DNA of 64,000 bases from positions 5,551 to 69,550 of the forward strand of contig JBIQMS010000023.1 in NCBI GenBank assembly GCA_044463125.1, read 5' to 3'. The DNA comes from CAYMZZ01 sp044463125 (GTDB lineage: Bacteria; Bacteroidota; Bacteroidia; Chitinophagales; Chitinophagaceae). The number at the start of each line of letters is the position of its first letter. Within the stretch, counting starts at the first letter, position 1. Under the pieces are notes generated by a model. It was not told the DNA's origin. It worked only from the letters and a program-made list of their open reading frames with translations, and did no database searches. Positions 9,925 through 18,131 of the stretch are shown here, piece by piece. A program made the translations under genes and the position numbers.

Positions 9925-10662
9925 ATGAAAACAATTTTTACACTGATCAGTTCTCTGTTGTTGAGCATGACATTGCTCGCCAACAATGGCCGCAACCGGA
10001 GTGAGGTAATGATTCGTTCAATGGACAATGCGGACATCCGCGTGGTGATGGATGGCCGACGTTTTGAACCCAACGACAATGCCCTTATTATTCACAACGT
10101 AAAAGCCGGCAAGCACGATATTAAAGTGTATCGCCAGGCACGCCGCGGCATCTTTCATGATTTTATCAATCGCTATGAGCTGGTATATAGTGGCCGGATA
10201 CAGGTGAAGAACCGTACGCAGCTTTTTATCAGCATTGAGCGCAATGGTTTCGTGAATATCGCCGAAAACCGCATCCCGGGCAATGGCCGCTTTGATGACC
10301 GTCGCCACCGAGATTTCGACTTCGATAATGGCGGCCGCTATGGCGATTACGACACGCGCTATGGTTATGAAAGAGGCATGCAGGATCGCGAGTTTGAACG
10401 CGTACTGCAAAGCATCGACAAGGAGTGGTTTGAAGGCAATAAGATTAAATCGGCAGTACATGTTGTACGCAACAATATGGTCAGCACCGACCAGGTTAAG
10501 GAGTTGATGCGATTGTTCACCTTCGAAAACAACCGCCTGGAGCTGGCGAAGCAGGCTTATGAAAATGTGGTGGATAAGTGGAACTATCGGGAAGTGTACA
10601 CGCTGTTGAGCTTCGAAGCCAGCAAAAGGGAATTGGAGAGAGAAATAGTAGGTAGAAGGTAG
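9925..10662 (+). CDS. Secreted DUF4476 domain protein
   Basis: A 245-residue exported protein of a family seen mainly in Bacteroidota, function unknown. The start is placed at the ATG at 9925 because a signal peptide (MKTIFTLISSLLLSMTLLAN) follows directly; longer frames upstream add an unconvincing N-terminus. The N-terminal part (about residues 25-110) is beta-rich and resembles a PEGA-like surface domain. A glycine/arginine/aspartate-rich linker with FDDRRHRDFDFDNGGRYGDY follows. The C-terminal about 90 residues are helical (FERVLQSIDKEWFEGNKIKS to the end) and match the DUF4476 pattern. The stop codon TAG is immediately followed by an AATTTGGG array. A terminator lies about 70 bp downstream. 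Confidence 0.8.
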   Translation: MKTIFTLISSLLLSMTLLANNGRNRSEVMIRSMDNADIRVVMDGRRFEPNDNALIIHNVKAGKHDIKVYRQARRGIFHDFINRYELVYSGRIQVKNRTQLFISIERNGFVNIAENRIPGNGRFDDRRHRDFDFDNGGRYGDYDTRYGYERGMQDREFERVLQSIDKEWFEGNKIKSAVHVVRNNMVSTDQVKELMRLFTFENNRLELAKQAYENVVDKWNYREVYTLLSFEASKRELEREIVGRR

Positions 10663-10733
10663 GAATTTGGGAATTTGAGGAATTTGGGGAATTTGAGGAT
10701 TTGGGAATTTGTGAATTTGGTAGTTGGTATTGT

Positions 10734-10765
10734 AAAAAGTCTTCGGGGTATCCCGGAGACTTTTT
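10734..10765 (+). terminator. Rho-independent terminator after the DUF4476 gene
   Basis: The sequence AAAAAGTCTTCGGGG and TCCCGGAGACTTTTT form a 12-13 bp stem with one wobble pair and a tiny loop. It is flanked by A and T runs, so it can work in either direction. It lies about 70 bp past the stop codon, after the AATTTGGG array. Confidence 0.75.
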
Positions 10766-10953
10766 GTTGATATGCTCTGTAGTTTTTGCAGGGTTCGAAG
10801 CGGATGAAATTCAGGGAAGTTTTACAGCAACGAACTTGCCTGTGGCAGGCAGGCGCAACGTAGTCGCAACGAACGCAACGAATTCGGAGCGCGTGCCTCG
10901 CCATGCTGGGTTCCTTGAGGTATAAACTTAGGCCTTTCATCATATCCAGCAAC

Positions 10954-10987
10954 AAAAAGGTCTCCGAGCCAAACCCGAAGACCTTTC
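10954..10987 (-). terminator. Rho-independent terminator after sucD
   Basis: Read on the minus strand, AAAGGTCTTCGGG and CTCGGAGACCTTTTT form a stem ending in a T run. It is placed about 75 bp after the sucD stop codon and its core is similar to that of the terminator at 10734-10765. Confidence 0.7.
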
Positions 10988-11061
10988 GCTATAATAGAAT
11001 CCAAATTATCAAACCTACCCGCCAAATTCCCAAATCCTCAAATTCTCAAATTCCCAAATTC

Positions 11062-11940
11062 TCACTTCCCACTCAGCACTTCCTTCATCTTCTTCCCAAT
11101 ATCCGCAGGGCTGCTCACCACATGTATGCCACAGGCGGCCATTATTTTCATTTTTGCTTCGGCGGTATCATCCGCTCCACCCACAATGGCTCCGGCATGG
11201 CCCATGCGGCGGCCGGGAGGTGCGGTTTGTCCGGCGATAAAACCTACCACGGGTTTTTTATTGCCATTGGCCTTGATCCAGTTGGCCGCTTCGGCTTCCA
11301 TGCCACCACCGATTTCGCCGATCATCACGATGGCATCGGTTTCGGGATCGTTCATAAATAGTTCCACAGCTTCCTTGGTAGTAGTGCCGATGATGGGATC
11401 GCCACCAATACCTACAGCGGTTGAAATACCAAGACCGGCCTTGGCCACCTGATCGGCGGCCTCATAGGTAAGAGTTCCTGATTTGGAAACGATACCGATG
11501 CGGCCCTGCTTAAATACAAAGCCCGGCATAATGCCCACTTTGGCTTCGCCGGCGGTGATTACGCCAGGGCAGTTAGGCCCGATAAGACGGGTATTCTTGC
11601 CCTGCAAAAAATTCTTCACACGCACCATATCCTGAACGGGAATACCTTCTGTAATACAAACCACCAGCCGGATGCCCGCGTCGGCGGCTTCCATAATCGC
11701 ATCTGCGGCAAAAGCGGGTGGTACAAAAATGATGCTCACATCGGCACCGGTCACTTTCACACAATCCGCTACGGTATTGAAAACAGGGCGATCCAGGTGC
11801 GTGCTACCACCTTTGCCGGGGGTAACCCCGCCAACCACCTGGGTACCATACTCAATCATTTGAGAAGCATGGAAACTGCCTTCCGTACCCGTAAAACCCT
11901 GAACCAGCACTTTGGATTGCTTATTGACCAGTATACTCAT
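11062..11940 (-). CDS. sucD: Succinyl-CoA ligase, alpha subunit
   Basis: Alpha subunit of succinyl-CoA synthetase (citric acid cycle; succinyl-CoA plus ADP or GDP and phosphate to succinate plus ATP or GTP). The 292-residue length is that of the family. The CoA-binding Rossmann part starts at VLVQGFTGTEG (residues 11-21), GPNCPGV at 121-127 is conserved, and the phosphorylated histidine is H248 in RRMGHAGAIVGG. The ATG at 11938-11940 is chosen because it gives the usual MSILVNKQSKVLVQGFTG start; the open frame continues upstream for 52 codons through an ACGTA repeat, which is not credible coding sequence. The beta subunit gene is not adjacent, as is common in Bacteroidota. The stop codon TGA lies inside the AATTTGGG-type array downstream. 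Confidence 0.96.
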   Translation of the reverse strand: MSILVNKQSKVLVQGFTGTEGSFHASQMIEYGTQVVGGVTPGKGGSTHLDRPVFNTVADCVKVTGADVSIIFVPPAFAADAIMEAADAGIRLVVCITEGIPVQDMVRVKNFLQGKNTRLIGPNCPGVITAGEAKVGIMPGFVFKQGRIGIVSKSGTLTYEAADQVAKAGLGISTAVGIGGDPIIGTTTKEAVELFMNDPETDAIVMIGEIGGGMEAEAANWIKANGNKKPVVGFIAGQTAPPGRRMGHAGAIVGGADDTAEAKMKIMAACGIHVVSSPADIGKKMKEVLSGK

Positions 11941-11995
11941 GAACGATGTTTTTTGATTAAAAAGTGGGGCAAAAATAGGGCAAAAGGGTGAAATG

Positions 11996-12330
11996 TAATA
12001 CGTTTTACGTACTACGTAATACGTAGTACGTTTTGGGTAATTATTCTGAATGACTTGCCTTGTTGTATGTGGATGAGTATTGGCTAAAATTTTCAAATAT
12101 GACCGTCTGCTGGAAACTTTAGACAGCTTCAGAGTTTAGGAGCATTTTCCCGCTGATTAACGCAGATATTTTGCGCAGATGAACGCAGATAAAAGACATT
12201 TATAAAATTGTCCAGTTTGTTTAGAACCTGACAAAGTTGATAGTTAACAAATTTTACAGCCCAAATTATTTTGTTGTCAATTGAACATTAAACCCAACGT
12301 AATACGTAATACGTACTACGTATTACGTTC
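11996..12330. repeat. Composite repeat module between sucD and the Mla genes
   Basis: ACGTA tracts lie at both ends (11996-12037 and 12297-12330). Between them is a degenerate CTGCGGGAAA-type inverted repeat with its TTTTCCCGC arm near 12147 and GCGCAGATGAACGCAGAT near 12173-12190, an AT-rich unique stretch, and a short TTAAACCC remnant at 12288-12295. The right ACGTA tract provides the last codons and the stop codon of the downstream minus-strand mlaF gene. Confidence 0.75.
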
Positions 12331-13086
12331 CTCCATCCTCTTCTCCTTCGCATCTCTCAAAAATTCGGAGGCAAAGATGAAGTCGTTTAATCTTTGATTC
12401 TTGCTGAAAATGATCTCTTTATTACTGCCTTCCCATTCCTTATTACCCTGGTACATGTAGAGGATATAATCGCCAATCTCCATGAGGCTGTTCATGTCAT
12501 GGGTGTTGACAACTGTGGTGATATTGTATTCGCGGGTAATTTCCTGGATGAGTTTGTCGATGACCAGGGAAGTTTGGGGGTCGAGGCCTGAATTGGGCTC
12601 GTCGCAGAAAAGGTATTTGGGATTGAGTACGATGGCGCGGGCCAGGGCCACCCTTTTTTTCATACCACCGCTCAACTCACTGGGAAATTTCTTGTTGGCA
12701 TCCACCAGTTTCACACGGGCCAGCACTTCATTCACCCGCTTTAACTTTTCCGCCAGCGTATCACGCGTAAACATATCCAGCGGAAACATCACGTTTTGTT
12801 CTACGGTTAAACTGTCGAATAGTGCGGAACCCTGGAAGAGCATACCGATCTCTTTTCGGATCTCGGTTTTCTCCTTATTGCCCATATGCGTGAAATCCTG
12901 CCCATTGTAAAGCACTTCACCGGCATCGGGCGCGAACAGGCCTACCATACATTTCATGAGTACGGTCTTTCCACTGCCGCTCGAGCCAATGATGAGATTG
13001 CATTGTCCGGCCTTCATGGTGGCGCTCACGTCATTGATCACCACCTTGTCGCCAAAGACTTTTTTTATGTTTCTTACTTCAATCAT
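12316..13086 (-). CDS. mlaF: ABC transporter ATPase, MlaF-like
   Basis: ATPase of an Mla/MCE-type phospholipid transporter that keeps outer-membrane lipid asymmetry, working at the inner membrane with the permease encoded just upstream. The 256-residue protein has Walker A GSSGSGKT (about residues 34-41), the signature LSGGMKKRVALARA, Walker B YLFCDEPNSGLDP and the switch histidine in NTHDM, the usual pattern for MlaF. It lies 30 bp downstream of the mlaE-like gene in the same direction; the MlaD (MCE) component is not in the window next to them. The last three residues (RNT) and the TAG stop are read from an ACGTA repeat tract, which suggests that the repeat replaced the original end of the gene. 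Confidence 0.88.
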   Translation of the reverse strand: MIEVRNIKKVFGDKVVINDVSATMKAGQCNLIIGSSGSGKTVLMKCMVGLFAPDAGEVLYNGQDFTHMGNKEKTEIRKEIGMLFQGSALFDSLTVEQNVMFPLDMFTRDTLAEKLKRVNEVLARVKLVDANKKFPSELSGGMKKRVALARAIVLNPKYLFCDEPNSGLDPQTSLVIDKLIQEITREYNITTVVNTHDMNSLMEIGDYILYMYQGNKEWEGSNKEIIFSKNQRLNDFIFASEFLRDAKEKRMEERNT

Positions 13087-13116
13087 GTATCAATCCTATT
13101 CTGGGCAATGGCTCTT

Positions 13117-13854
13117 TTAAAGCAACAATGCCGATAACAGATAATCCGCAAAGAGCAGCATTATACAGCTTACCACCACAGCCTTGGTGCTTGACCGGCC
13201 AATCTCCAGAGCGCCACCCTGCACATAGTAACCAAAGAACGCCGGTATGCTACAAATAATGAAAGCGAAGGTGTAAGATTTAGCCAGGGCAAAAGTGACA
13301 TTGTAAGGCACAAAAGCTTCATGCAAACCTTTATCAAACATATCGGTACTCAAAATGCCTGCCATTTCACCGGCCAGCCTTCCACCCCAGATGCCCAGCG
13401 CCATCGCGATGATGACCAGCAGGGGAATCATCAATAATCCGGCCGCGATCTTCGGTAATATCAGGTAAGTCTTGGTATTGATGCCCATGATCTCCAGCGC
13501 GTCAATCTGCTCACTTACCCGCATATTACCCAGTTCACTCGCGATCTTGCTGCCCACAACACCGGCCAGCACGATACAGGTGAGGGTAGGGGCAAACTCC
13601 AGAATCACGGTATCGCGCACAATCTGGGCGATGGTGGATTTGGGAATCAGTGGCGTGAGCAACTGATAAGCCGTTTGTAGGGTAGATACTGCTCCAATGA
13701 AAACGGAAATGATGGCCACAATGCCCAGGGAACCGATTCCGATTTCTGAACACTGGTGCATAAACTCCTTCCAGTACATCTTCCCGTTTTCCGGACGGGA
13801 AAACATGCCCTTGAGCATGAGCAGGAATCGGCCTATGTCGCGGATGAAGTTCAA
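13117..13854 (-). CDS. mlaE: ABC transporter permease, MlaE-like
   Basis: Integral membrane permease of 245 residues of the MlaE family (lipid transport across the envelope). It has an N-terminal amphipathic segment (MNFIRDIGRFLLMLKGMF) and then five or six hydrophobic segments. The family pattern is clear in EFAPTLTCIVLAGVVGSKIASELGNMRVSEQIDALEIMGIN (about residues 85-127), the MlaE coupling region. It is the first gene of a two-gene operon with the MlaF-like ATPase. A short TTTAAGG array separates it from the malic enzyme gene upstream, so the two may share a transcript. Confidence 0.9.
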   Translation of the reverse strand: MNFIRDIGRFLLMLKGMFSRPENGKMYWKEFMHQCSEIGIGSLGIVAIISVFIGAVSTLQTAYQLLTPLIPKSTIAQIVRDTVILEFAPTLTCIVLAGVVGSKIASELGNMRVSEQIDALEIMGINTKTYLILPKIAAGLLMIPLLVIIAMALGIWGGRLAGEMAGILSTDMFDKGLHEAFVPYNVTFALAKSYTFAFIICSIPAFFGYYVQGGALEIGRSSTKAVVVSCIMLLFADYLLSALLL

Positions 13855-13857
13855 CGG

Positions 13858-13889
13858 AGTTTAAGGTTTAGGGTTTAAAGTTTAAGTTA
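13858..13889. repeat. Short TTTAAGG/TTTAGGG array between maeB and mlaE
   Basis: A 30-bp degenerate heptamer array (GTTTAAGGTTTAGGGTTTAA and on) fills the spacer. It reaches into the stop codon of maeB (13887-13889) and ends a few bases before the mlaE start. It belongs to the same family as the arrays near 9417, 29760, 37180, 54510 and 58190. Confidence 0.65.
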
Positions 13890-16232
13890 AATGTCTTTGC
13901 TCACTTTTTTAAATCTTTTCCACCAGGTGCTGCGTTTTACGATTTCCTCGGTCGGGGCGTTCTTGCATTTGATCTGCGCATCCAGAACGGCTATCAGCGC
14001 CATATTGTAGATGCTGCGAACGGAACTTCCCAATTGCAGCACATGTACAGGTTTTTTCAAACCTAAAAGTATGGGGCCTACGGCATCCGCATCGCCCAGT
14101 TCTTTCAGGATATTGTAAGCGATATTGCCGGCCGCCAGGTTGGGGAAAACCAGGGTATTCACGTCTTTATCCACCAGTTCGGAGAAAGGATAATTTTCTT
14201 TCAACAGTTCCTTGTTGAAGGCGACATTGGCCTGTATTTCGCCATCTACTATAAGTGATGGCATTTTTTGCTTCACGATCTGCCGGGCCTCGGCTACCAG
14301 TCTTGCTTCCGGCGAATTGCTGCTGCCGAAATTGGAATAGCTCAGCATGGCAATGCGGGGAATGATATTGAAGTGCCGTACTTCCCGGGCCACCTGCAGG
14401 GTGATCTCAGCCAGTTCGTCCGCGGTGGGGTTGAAGTTAACCGTTGTATCGGCCAGGAACAGCGGACCTTTTTTGGTCAGCATGATATACATGCCCGCAA
14501 TTTTTTTCACCCCTTCTTCGGTACCGATGGTTTGCAGTGCCGGACGTATGGTATCGGGATAGTTCTTGGTAAGCCCGGAGATCATCGCATCGGCATCGCC
14601 ACATTCCACCATCATGCAACCAAAATAGTTGCGGTCGCGCATGATCTTTTTCGCTTCATAAGCATTGAAACCGCGGCGGGCGCGCTTTTTGAAAAATATC
14701 TCAGCGTAGGCAAGTCTTTTTTCTTCCGTGGCTTCGCTTCGGGGGTCAAAGATGGGCAGCCCTTCGATATCTATTCCATTCGTTGCGGCTATTTGGCGAA
14801 TCTTCGCTTCATCTCCCAGCAGAATGGGATAGCCAATGCCTTCATCGAATACAATCTGCGCGGCTTTGAGAATTTTGATGTTGTCGGCTTCGGCAAACAC
14901 AATCCGCTTGGGATCGCGACGGGCTTTATTGCCTATTACGCGCATCACCTGGTTGTCGAGACCCAGGCGGTTATTCAGATCGCTTTCATAAGCTTCCCAA
15001 TCGGCGATCGGATGCTGTGCCACACCGCTCTCCATCGCCGCTTTGGCTACTGCCGGCGATACCGTGGCCAGCAGGCGGGGATCCAGGGGTTTGGGTATAA
15101 TATAATTGGGGCCGAATGAGAGGTTCTTTTCGTTATAAGCCATGGTCACGATATCGGGCACTGGCCATTTGGCCATCTCGGCAAGGGCTTTTACTGCGGC
15201 CATCTTCATGGCTTCATTGATCTGGGTGGCTCGCACATCGAGGGCGCCACGGAAGATGAAGGGGAATCCCAGTACATTGTTCACCTGGTTGGGATAATCA
15301 CTTCGGCCGGTTGCCATGATGATGTCTTTACGGGCCGCTGTAGCATCTTCCCAGGTAATTTCCGGATCAGGATTGGCCATCGCGAAAACGATGGGATTTT
15401 TTGCCATCGATTTCACCATTTCAGGGGTTACCACATTTCCGGCGCTCAGGCCGATAAACACATCGGCGTCCTTCATGGCCTGCCCAAGGGAGATATCCGA
15501 TTTTGCGTTGGCGAACTTTGCCTTCAGCTCATCCAGGTCCTTGCGTTCCTTGTGCAGGGCCCCGGTTCTGTCGAACATGGTAAAGTTTTCGAAGCGTGCG
15601 CCAAGGGCCACATACAACTGCACACAGGCCATGGCCGCGGCACCGGCTCCATTTACCACAAACTTTACGCGGTCAATTTTTTTCTTTTGCAACTCAAGCG
15701 CATTCAGTAGGGCGGCGGCACTAATAATGGCCGTACCGTGCTGATCATCGTGCATCACGGGAATATTGAGCTGCTTTTTCAGCTCCTGTTCAATGTAAAA
15801 GCATTCGGGCGCTTTGATGTCTTCCAGGTTGATTCCCCCAAAAGTGGGCTCCAAAGCCTTTACGATCTGCACAAATTTTTCGGGATCTTTTTCATTGATC
15901 TCAATATCAAAAACGTCGATATCGGCAAATATTTTAAAGAGCACACCCTTGCCTTCCATCACGGGCTTACCGGCTTCGGGGCCTATATCGCCCAGGCCCA
16001 GCACCGCTGTACCATTGCTGATAACGGCCACCAGGTTGCCCTTGGCCGTGTATTTATAAACGTTTTCGCGATTGGCGGCTATCTCTTTGCAGGGCTCTGC
16101 TACGCCGGGTGAGTAGGCAAGCGAAAGGTCGCGTTGGGTCTTGGCTTCTTTGGTGGGTATTACTTCAATTTTTCCGGGTCTTCCTTTAGCGTGGTATTCA
16201 AGTGCCTGTTGCTTTCGCAGTTCGCTTTTCAT
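13887..16232 (-). CDS. maeB: NADP-dependent malic enzyme with C-terminal phosphotransacetylase-like domain
   Basis: Oxidative decarboxylation of malate to pyruvate with NADP, supplying NADPH and pyruvate. The 781-residue protein is a MaeB-type fusion. The malic enzyme part (about 1-420) has LAYSPGVAEPC near residue 38, MHDDQHGTAII near 160 and the Rossmann motif VNGAGAAAMAC. The C-terminal part (about 430-760) is a phosphotransacetylase-like domain (RIVFAEADNIKILKAAQ, then GPILLGLKKPVHVLQLGSSV), which in MaeB enzymes is regulatory rather than catalytic. The start gives the usual MKSELRKQQALEYHAKGRPG. It is divergent from the ABC exporter at 16395, with 162 bp of shared upstream DNA; a CAAAATA at 16300 could be a minus-strand TATTTTG box. 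Confidence 0.95.
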   Translation of the reverse strand: MKSELRKQQALEYHAKGRPGKIEVIPTKEAKTQRDLSLAYSPGVAEPCKEIAANRENVYKYTAKGNLVAVISNGTAVLGLGDIGPEAGKPVMEGKGVLFKIFADIDVFDIEINEKDPEKFVQIVKALEPTFGGINLEDIKAPECFYIEQELKKQLNIPVMHDDQHGTAIISAAALLNALELQKKKIDRVKFVVNGAGAAAMACVQLYVALGARFENFTMFDRTGALHKERKDLDELKAKFANAKSDISLGQAMKDADVFIGLSAGNVVTPEMVKSMAKNPIVFAMANPDPEITWEDATAARKDIIMATGRSDYPNQVNNVLGFPFIFRGALDVRATQINEAMKMAAVKALAEMAKWPVPDIVTMAYNEKNLSFGPNYIIPKPLDPRLLATVSPAVAKAAMESGVAQHPIADWEAYESDLNNRLGLDNQVMRVIGNKARRDPKRIVFAEADNIKILKAAQIVFDEGIGYPILLGDEAKIRQIAATNGIDIEGLPIFDPRSEATEEKRLAYAEIFFKKRARRGFNAYEAKKIMRDRNYFGCMMVECGDADAMISGLTKNYPDTIRPALQTIGTEEGVKKIAGMYIMLTKKGPLFLADTTVNFNPTADELAEITLQVAREVRHFNIIPRIAMLSYSNFGSSNSPEARLVAEARQIVKQKMPSLIVDGEIQANVAFNKELLKENYPFSELVDKDVNTLVFPNLAAGNIAYNILKELGDADAVGPILLGLKKPVHVLQLGSSVRSIYNMALIAVLDAQIKCKNAPTEEIVKRSTWWKRFKKVSKDI

Positions 16233-16394
16233 ATGTATTTTTTATAAAAATCAGCCCCGGTTGGTCCGGCAAATATGGCCGATTAACGGGCGCAAGGTAC
16301 AAAATAAATATTCCCGGCTTTTTTCGACCGTTTATCCAGTAAATTTTGTGTTTCAGTCAGTTTTGTTCATCTTGTTGACGCTATTTTATGCGAT

Positions 16395-17312
16395 ATGACG
16401 AACGAATTAATCATTCAAACAGAGGGGCTGAATTATAGTTTCGCCACCGGTGTGTCCACCCTTCAGGACATCAACCTGCGGGTACCCCGCGGAAGCATTT
16501 TTGGTTTTCTCGGGCCCAACGGGGCCGGCAAAACTACCACCCTGCGACTCTTGCTGGGACTGCTTCGCAACCAAAAAGGAAGGCTGGAGATTTTTGGAAA
16601 GCCCATGCAGGGCCACCGACGGGAAATCTTCCGCAGGTCAGGGTCCATCATTGAACAACCTTCCATTTATGGGCACCTTACTGCTCGCGAAAACCTGGAG
16701 ATCTATCGCCGCATACACCAGGTACCTCGGAACCGTATTGAGGAAGTGCTGAAGTTGGTGGGACTTGAGCAAACAGGCCGGAAGAAATCGCGCCAGTTTT
16801 CGCTGGGTATGAAGCAGCGCCTCGCCATCGCCATTGCTCTCTTGCATGAGCCGGAATTATTGATACTGGATGAACCCACCAATGGGTTGGATCCGAACGG
16901 GATTATTGAAACCCGGGAGTTAATCAAAAAGCTGAACAGGGAAAGGGGCACGAGTATCCTGGTTTCGAGCCATATTCTGAATGAAGTGGAAAGGATGGCC
17001 ACGCATGTGGGCATCATTCACAAAGGGAAGCTGTTGTTTCAGGGAACATTGCCCGAACTGCAGCAGATGAAGAGCAGCCAGGCCGGGCTGGAACTGGAAA
17101 CCGATGATAACGAAAAAGCCATGTCCTTGCTGGGAGCCCAGCATCCGGTGAAACATGGCGCGAGTCGGATACTGTTGCCATATCGCGATCGCGAGCAGGC
17201 GGCCGCCATCAACCGGCAATTGGTGGAAGCCGGATTGAAAGTGTATGCCATTCATCCACAGCAAAGCGACCTGGAACAATTATTTATCGACATTACAAGC
17301 AACCCCGCATGA
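16395..17312 (+). CDS. ABC transporter ATPase (BcrA-like exporter)
   Basis: ATPase of an ABC-2 type exporter, 305 residues. It has Walker A GPNGAGKT (about 38-45), the Q-loop region RSGSIIEQPSIYGHLT, signature FSLGMKQRLAIA (a common LSGGQ variant in this subfamily), Walker B LLILDEPTNGLDPNG and the H-loop VSSH. The sequence is closest in style to the bacitracin and lantibiotic immunity ATPases (BcrA, SpaF, MutF), but these names are also given to many uncharacterised exporters, so the substrate is unknown. Its last four bases overlap the start of the permease gene (ATGA), so the two are translationally coupled. The gene is divergent from maeB. Confidence 0.88.
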   Translation: MTNELIIQTEGLNYSFATGVSTLQDINLRVPRGSIFGFLGPNGAGKTTTLRLLLGLLRNQKGRLEIFGKPMQGHRREIFRRSGSIIEQPSIYGHLTARENLEIYRRIHQVPRNRIEEVLKLVGLEQTGRKKSRQFSLGMKQRLAIAIALLHEPELLILDEPTNGLDPNGIIETRELIKKLNRERGTSILVSSHILNEVERMATHVGIIHKGKLLFQGTLPELQQMKSSQAGLELETDDNEKAMSLLGAQHPVKHGASRILLPYRDREQAAAINRQLVEAGLKVYAIHPQQSDLEQLFIDITSNPA

Positions 17313-18085
17313 GTTTCTGGATAGCCTTTCAAACGGAACTGATCAAGACCAAACGCAGCGCCGCCCAATGGCTGGCCATACTGGGTGCCGGTGTAATACC
17401 CCTGGTATATTTCATTTACTTTCTTGTGAAACCCGCACAAGCCGCTGAGCGCCTGGGACAGGAGCCCTGGATAATGCATTTCCTCGAAGGCTGGCAGGCT
17501 TTTGCAGGTTTCTTGTTACCTATGTTCGTTATACTCATTTGCAGCCTGGTGCCGCAGATTGAGTATAAGAATAATTCCTGGAAACAGGTATTCGCTTCGC
17601 CCCTCACGATAGAGCAGGTATTTTTTTCGAAATATGCGACCATACATCTGATGATCCTGTTGCTGTTCCTGTGTTTTAATCTGTTTATGATACTGGCGGC
17701 TTATGTGGCCAACTGGATTCATCCGGAGTTGCCGTTTACAACAAGTTCGCTTCCTTTGGGTAATATTTTATACATGAGCCTGCGTACCTATATCGCATTG
17801 CTGGCGATCATCAGTTTCCAGTACTGGTTCAGCCTTCGCTTCCGCAATTTTATAGTACCCATTGGCCTGGGATTGGGATTGCTGGTCATGTCGCTGGTGG
17901 CCATGCGCTGGGAGCATGCCGATAAGCTTCCTTATGCTTTTCCGTTTCTCTCGTTCAGCGAAGCCATGAAATCGGCAGGTAATTTTTCAGGCTTGCAAAA
18001 CCATGAATGGAATTCCTGCGTTTATTTTATTGGAATTACCCTTCTGGCGCTGATGGATTTGCGATGGCGGAAGGAAAGGGGGTAA
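17309..18085 (+). CDS. ABC-2 type transporter permease
   Basis: A 258-residue membrane protein with about six hydrophobic segments: near residues 20-42, 55-76, 105-130, 150-172, 180-200 and 235-250. The start overlaps the ATPase stop by four bases, so it is the partner permease. Its N-terminus (SFWIAFQTELIKTKRSAAQW) is typical of BcrB/lantibiotic-immunity-like permeases of Bacteroidota, which begin with a short cytoplasmic helix rich in K and R. The substrate is not evident. A 30-bp AATTTGG remnant lies between it and the next gene. Confidence 0.82.
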   Translation: MSFWIAFQTELIKTKRSAAQWLAILGAGVIPLVYFIYFLVKPAQAAERLGQEPWIMHFLEGWQAFAGFLLPMFVILICSLVPQIEYKNNSWKQVFASPLTIEQVFFSKYATIHLMILLLFLCFNLFMILAAYVANWIHPELPFTTSSLPLGNILYMSLRTYIALLAIISFQYWFSLRFRNFIVPIGLGLGLLVMSLVAMRWEHADKLPYAFPFLSFSEAMKSAGNFSGLQNHEWNSCVYFIGITLLALMDLRWRKERG

Positions 18086-18131
18086 GAAAATTAAGAATTT
18101 GCCCATCTGTAAATTTGGTAATTTAGGGGAC

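Larger units (their letters stand above)
10663..11064. repeat. Inverted pair of AATTTGGG arrays
   Basis: A degenerate array of 8-10 nt units (GAATTTGGG, GAATTTGAG) starts directly after the DUF4476 stop codon (10663-10727). Its reverse complement (CCAAATTCC, CTCAAATTC) occupies about 11021-11064 and includes the stop codon of sucD. The two arrays are inverted relative to each other and bracket about 290 bp holding two terminators and a short stretch of CGCAACG repeats (10855-10882). No gene is visible inside. Confidence 0.75.

Noticed and set aside
12001..12096. Longer sucD start adding 52 residues
   Set aside because: The extension is translated from ACGTA repeat DNA (TYYVVRKTYY), and the family start is at the ATG at 11940.
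16395..18085. Lantibiotic immunity operon with a biosynthesis cluster
   Set aside because: Only the ATPase and permease are present; no lantibiotic peptide or modification genes are nearby, so the exporter name is kept general.
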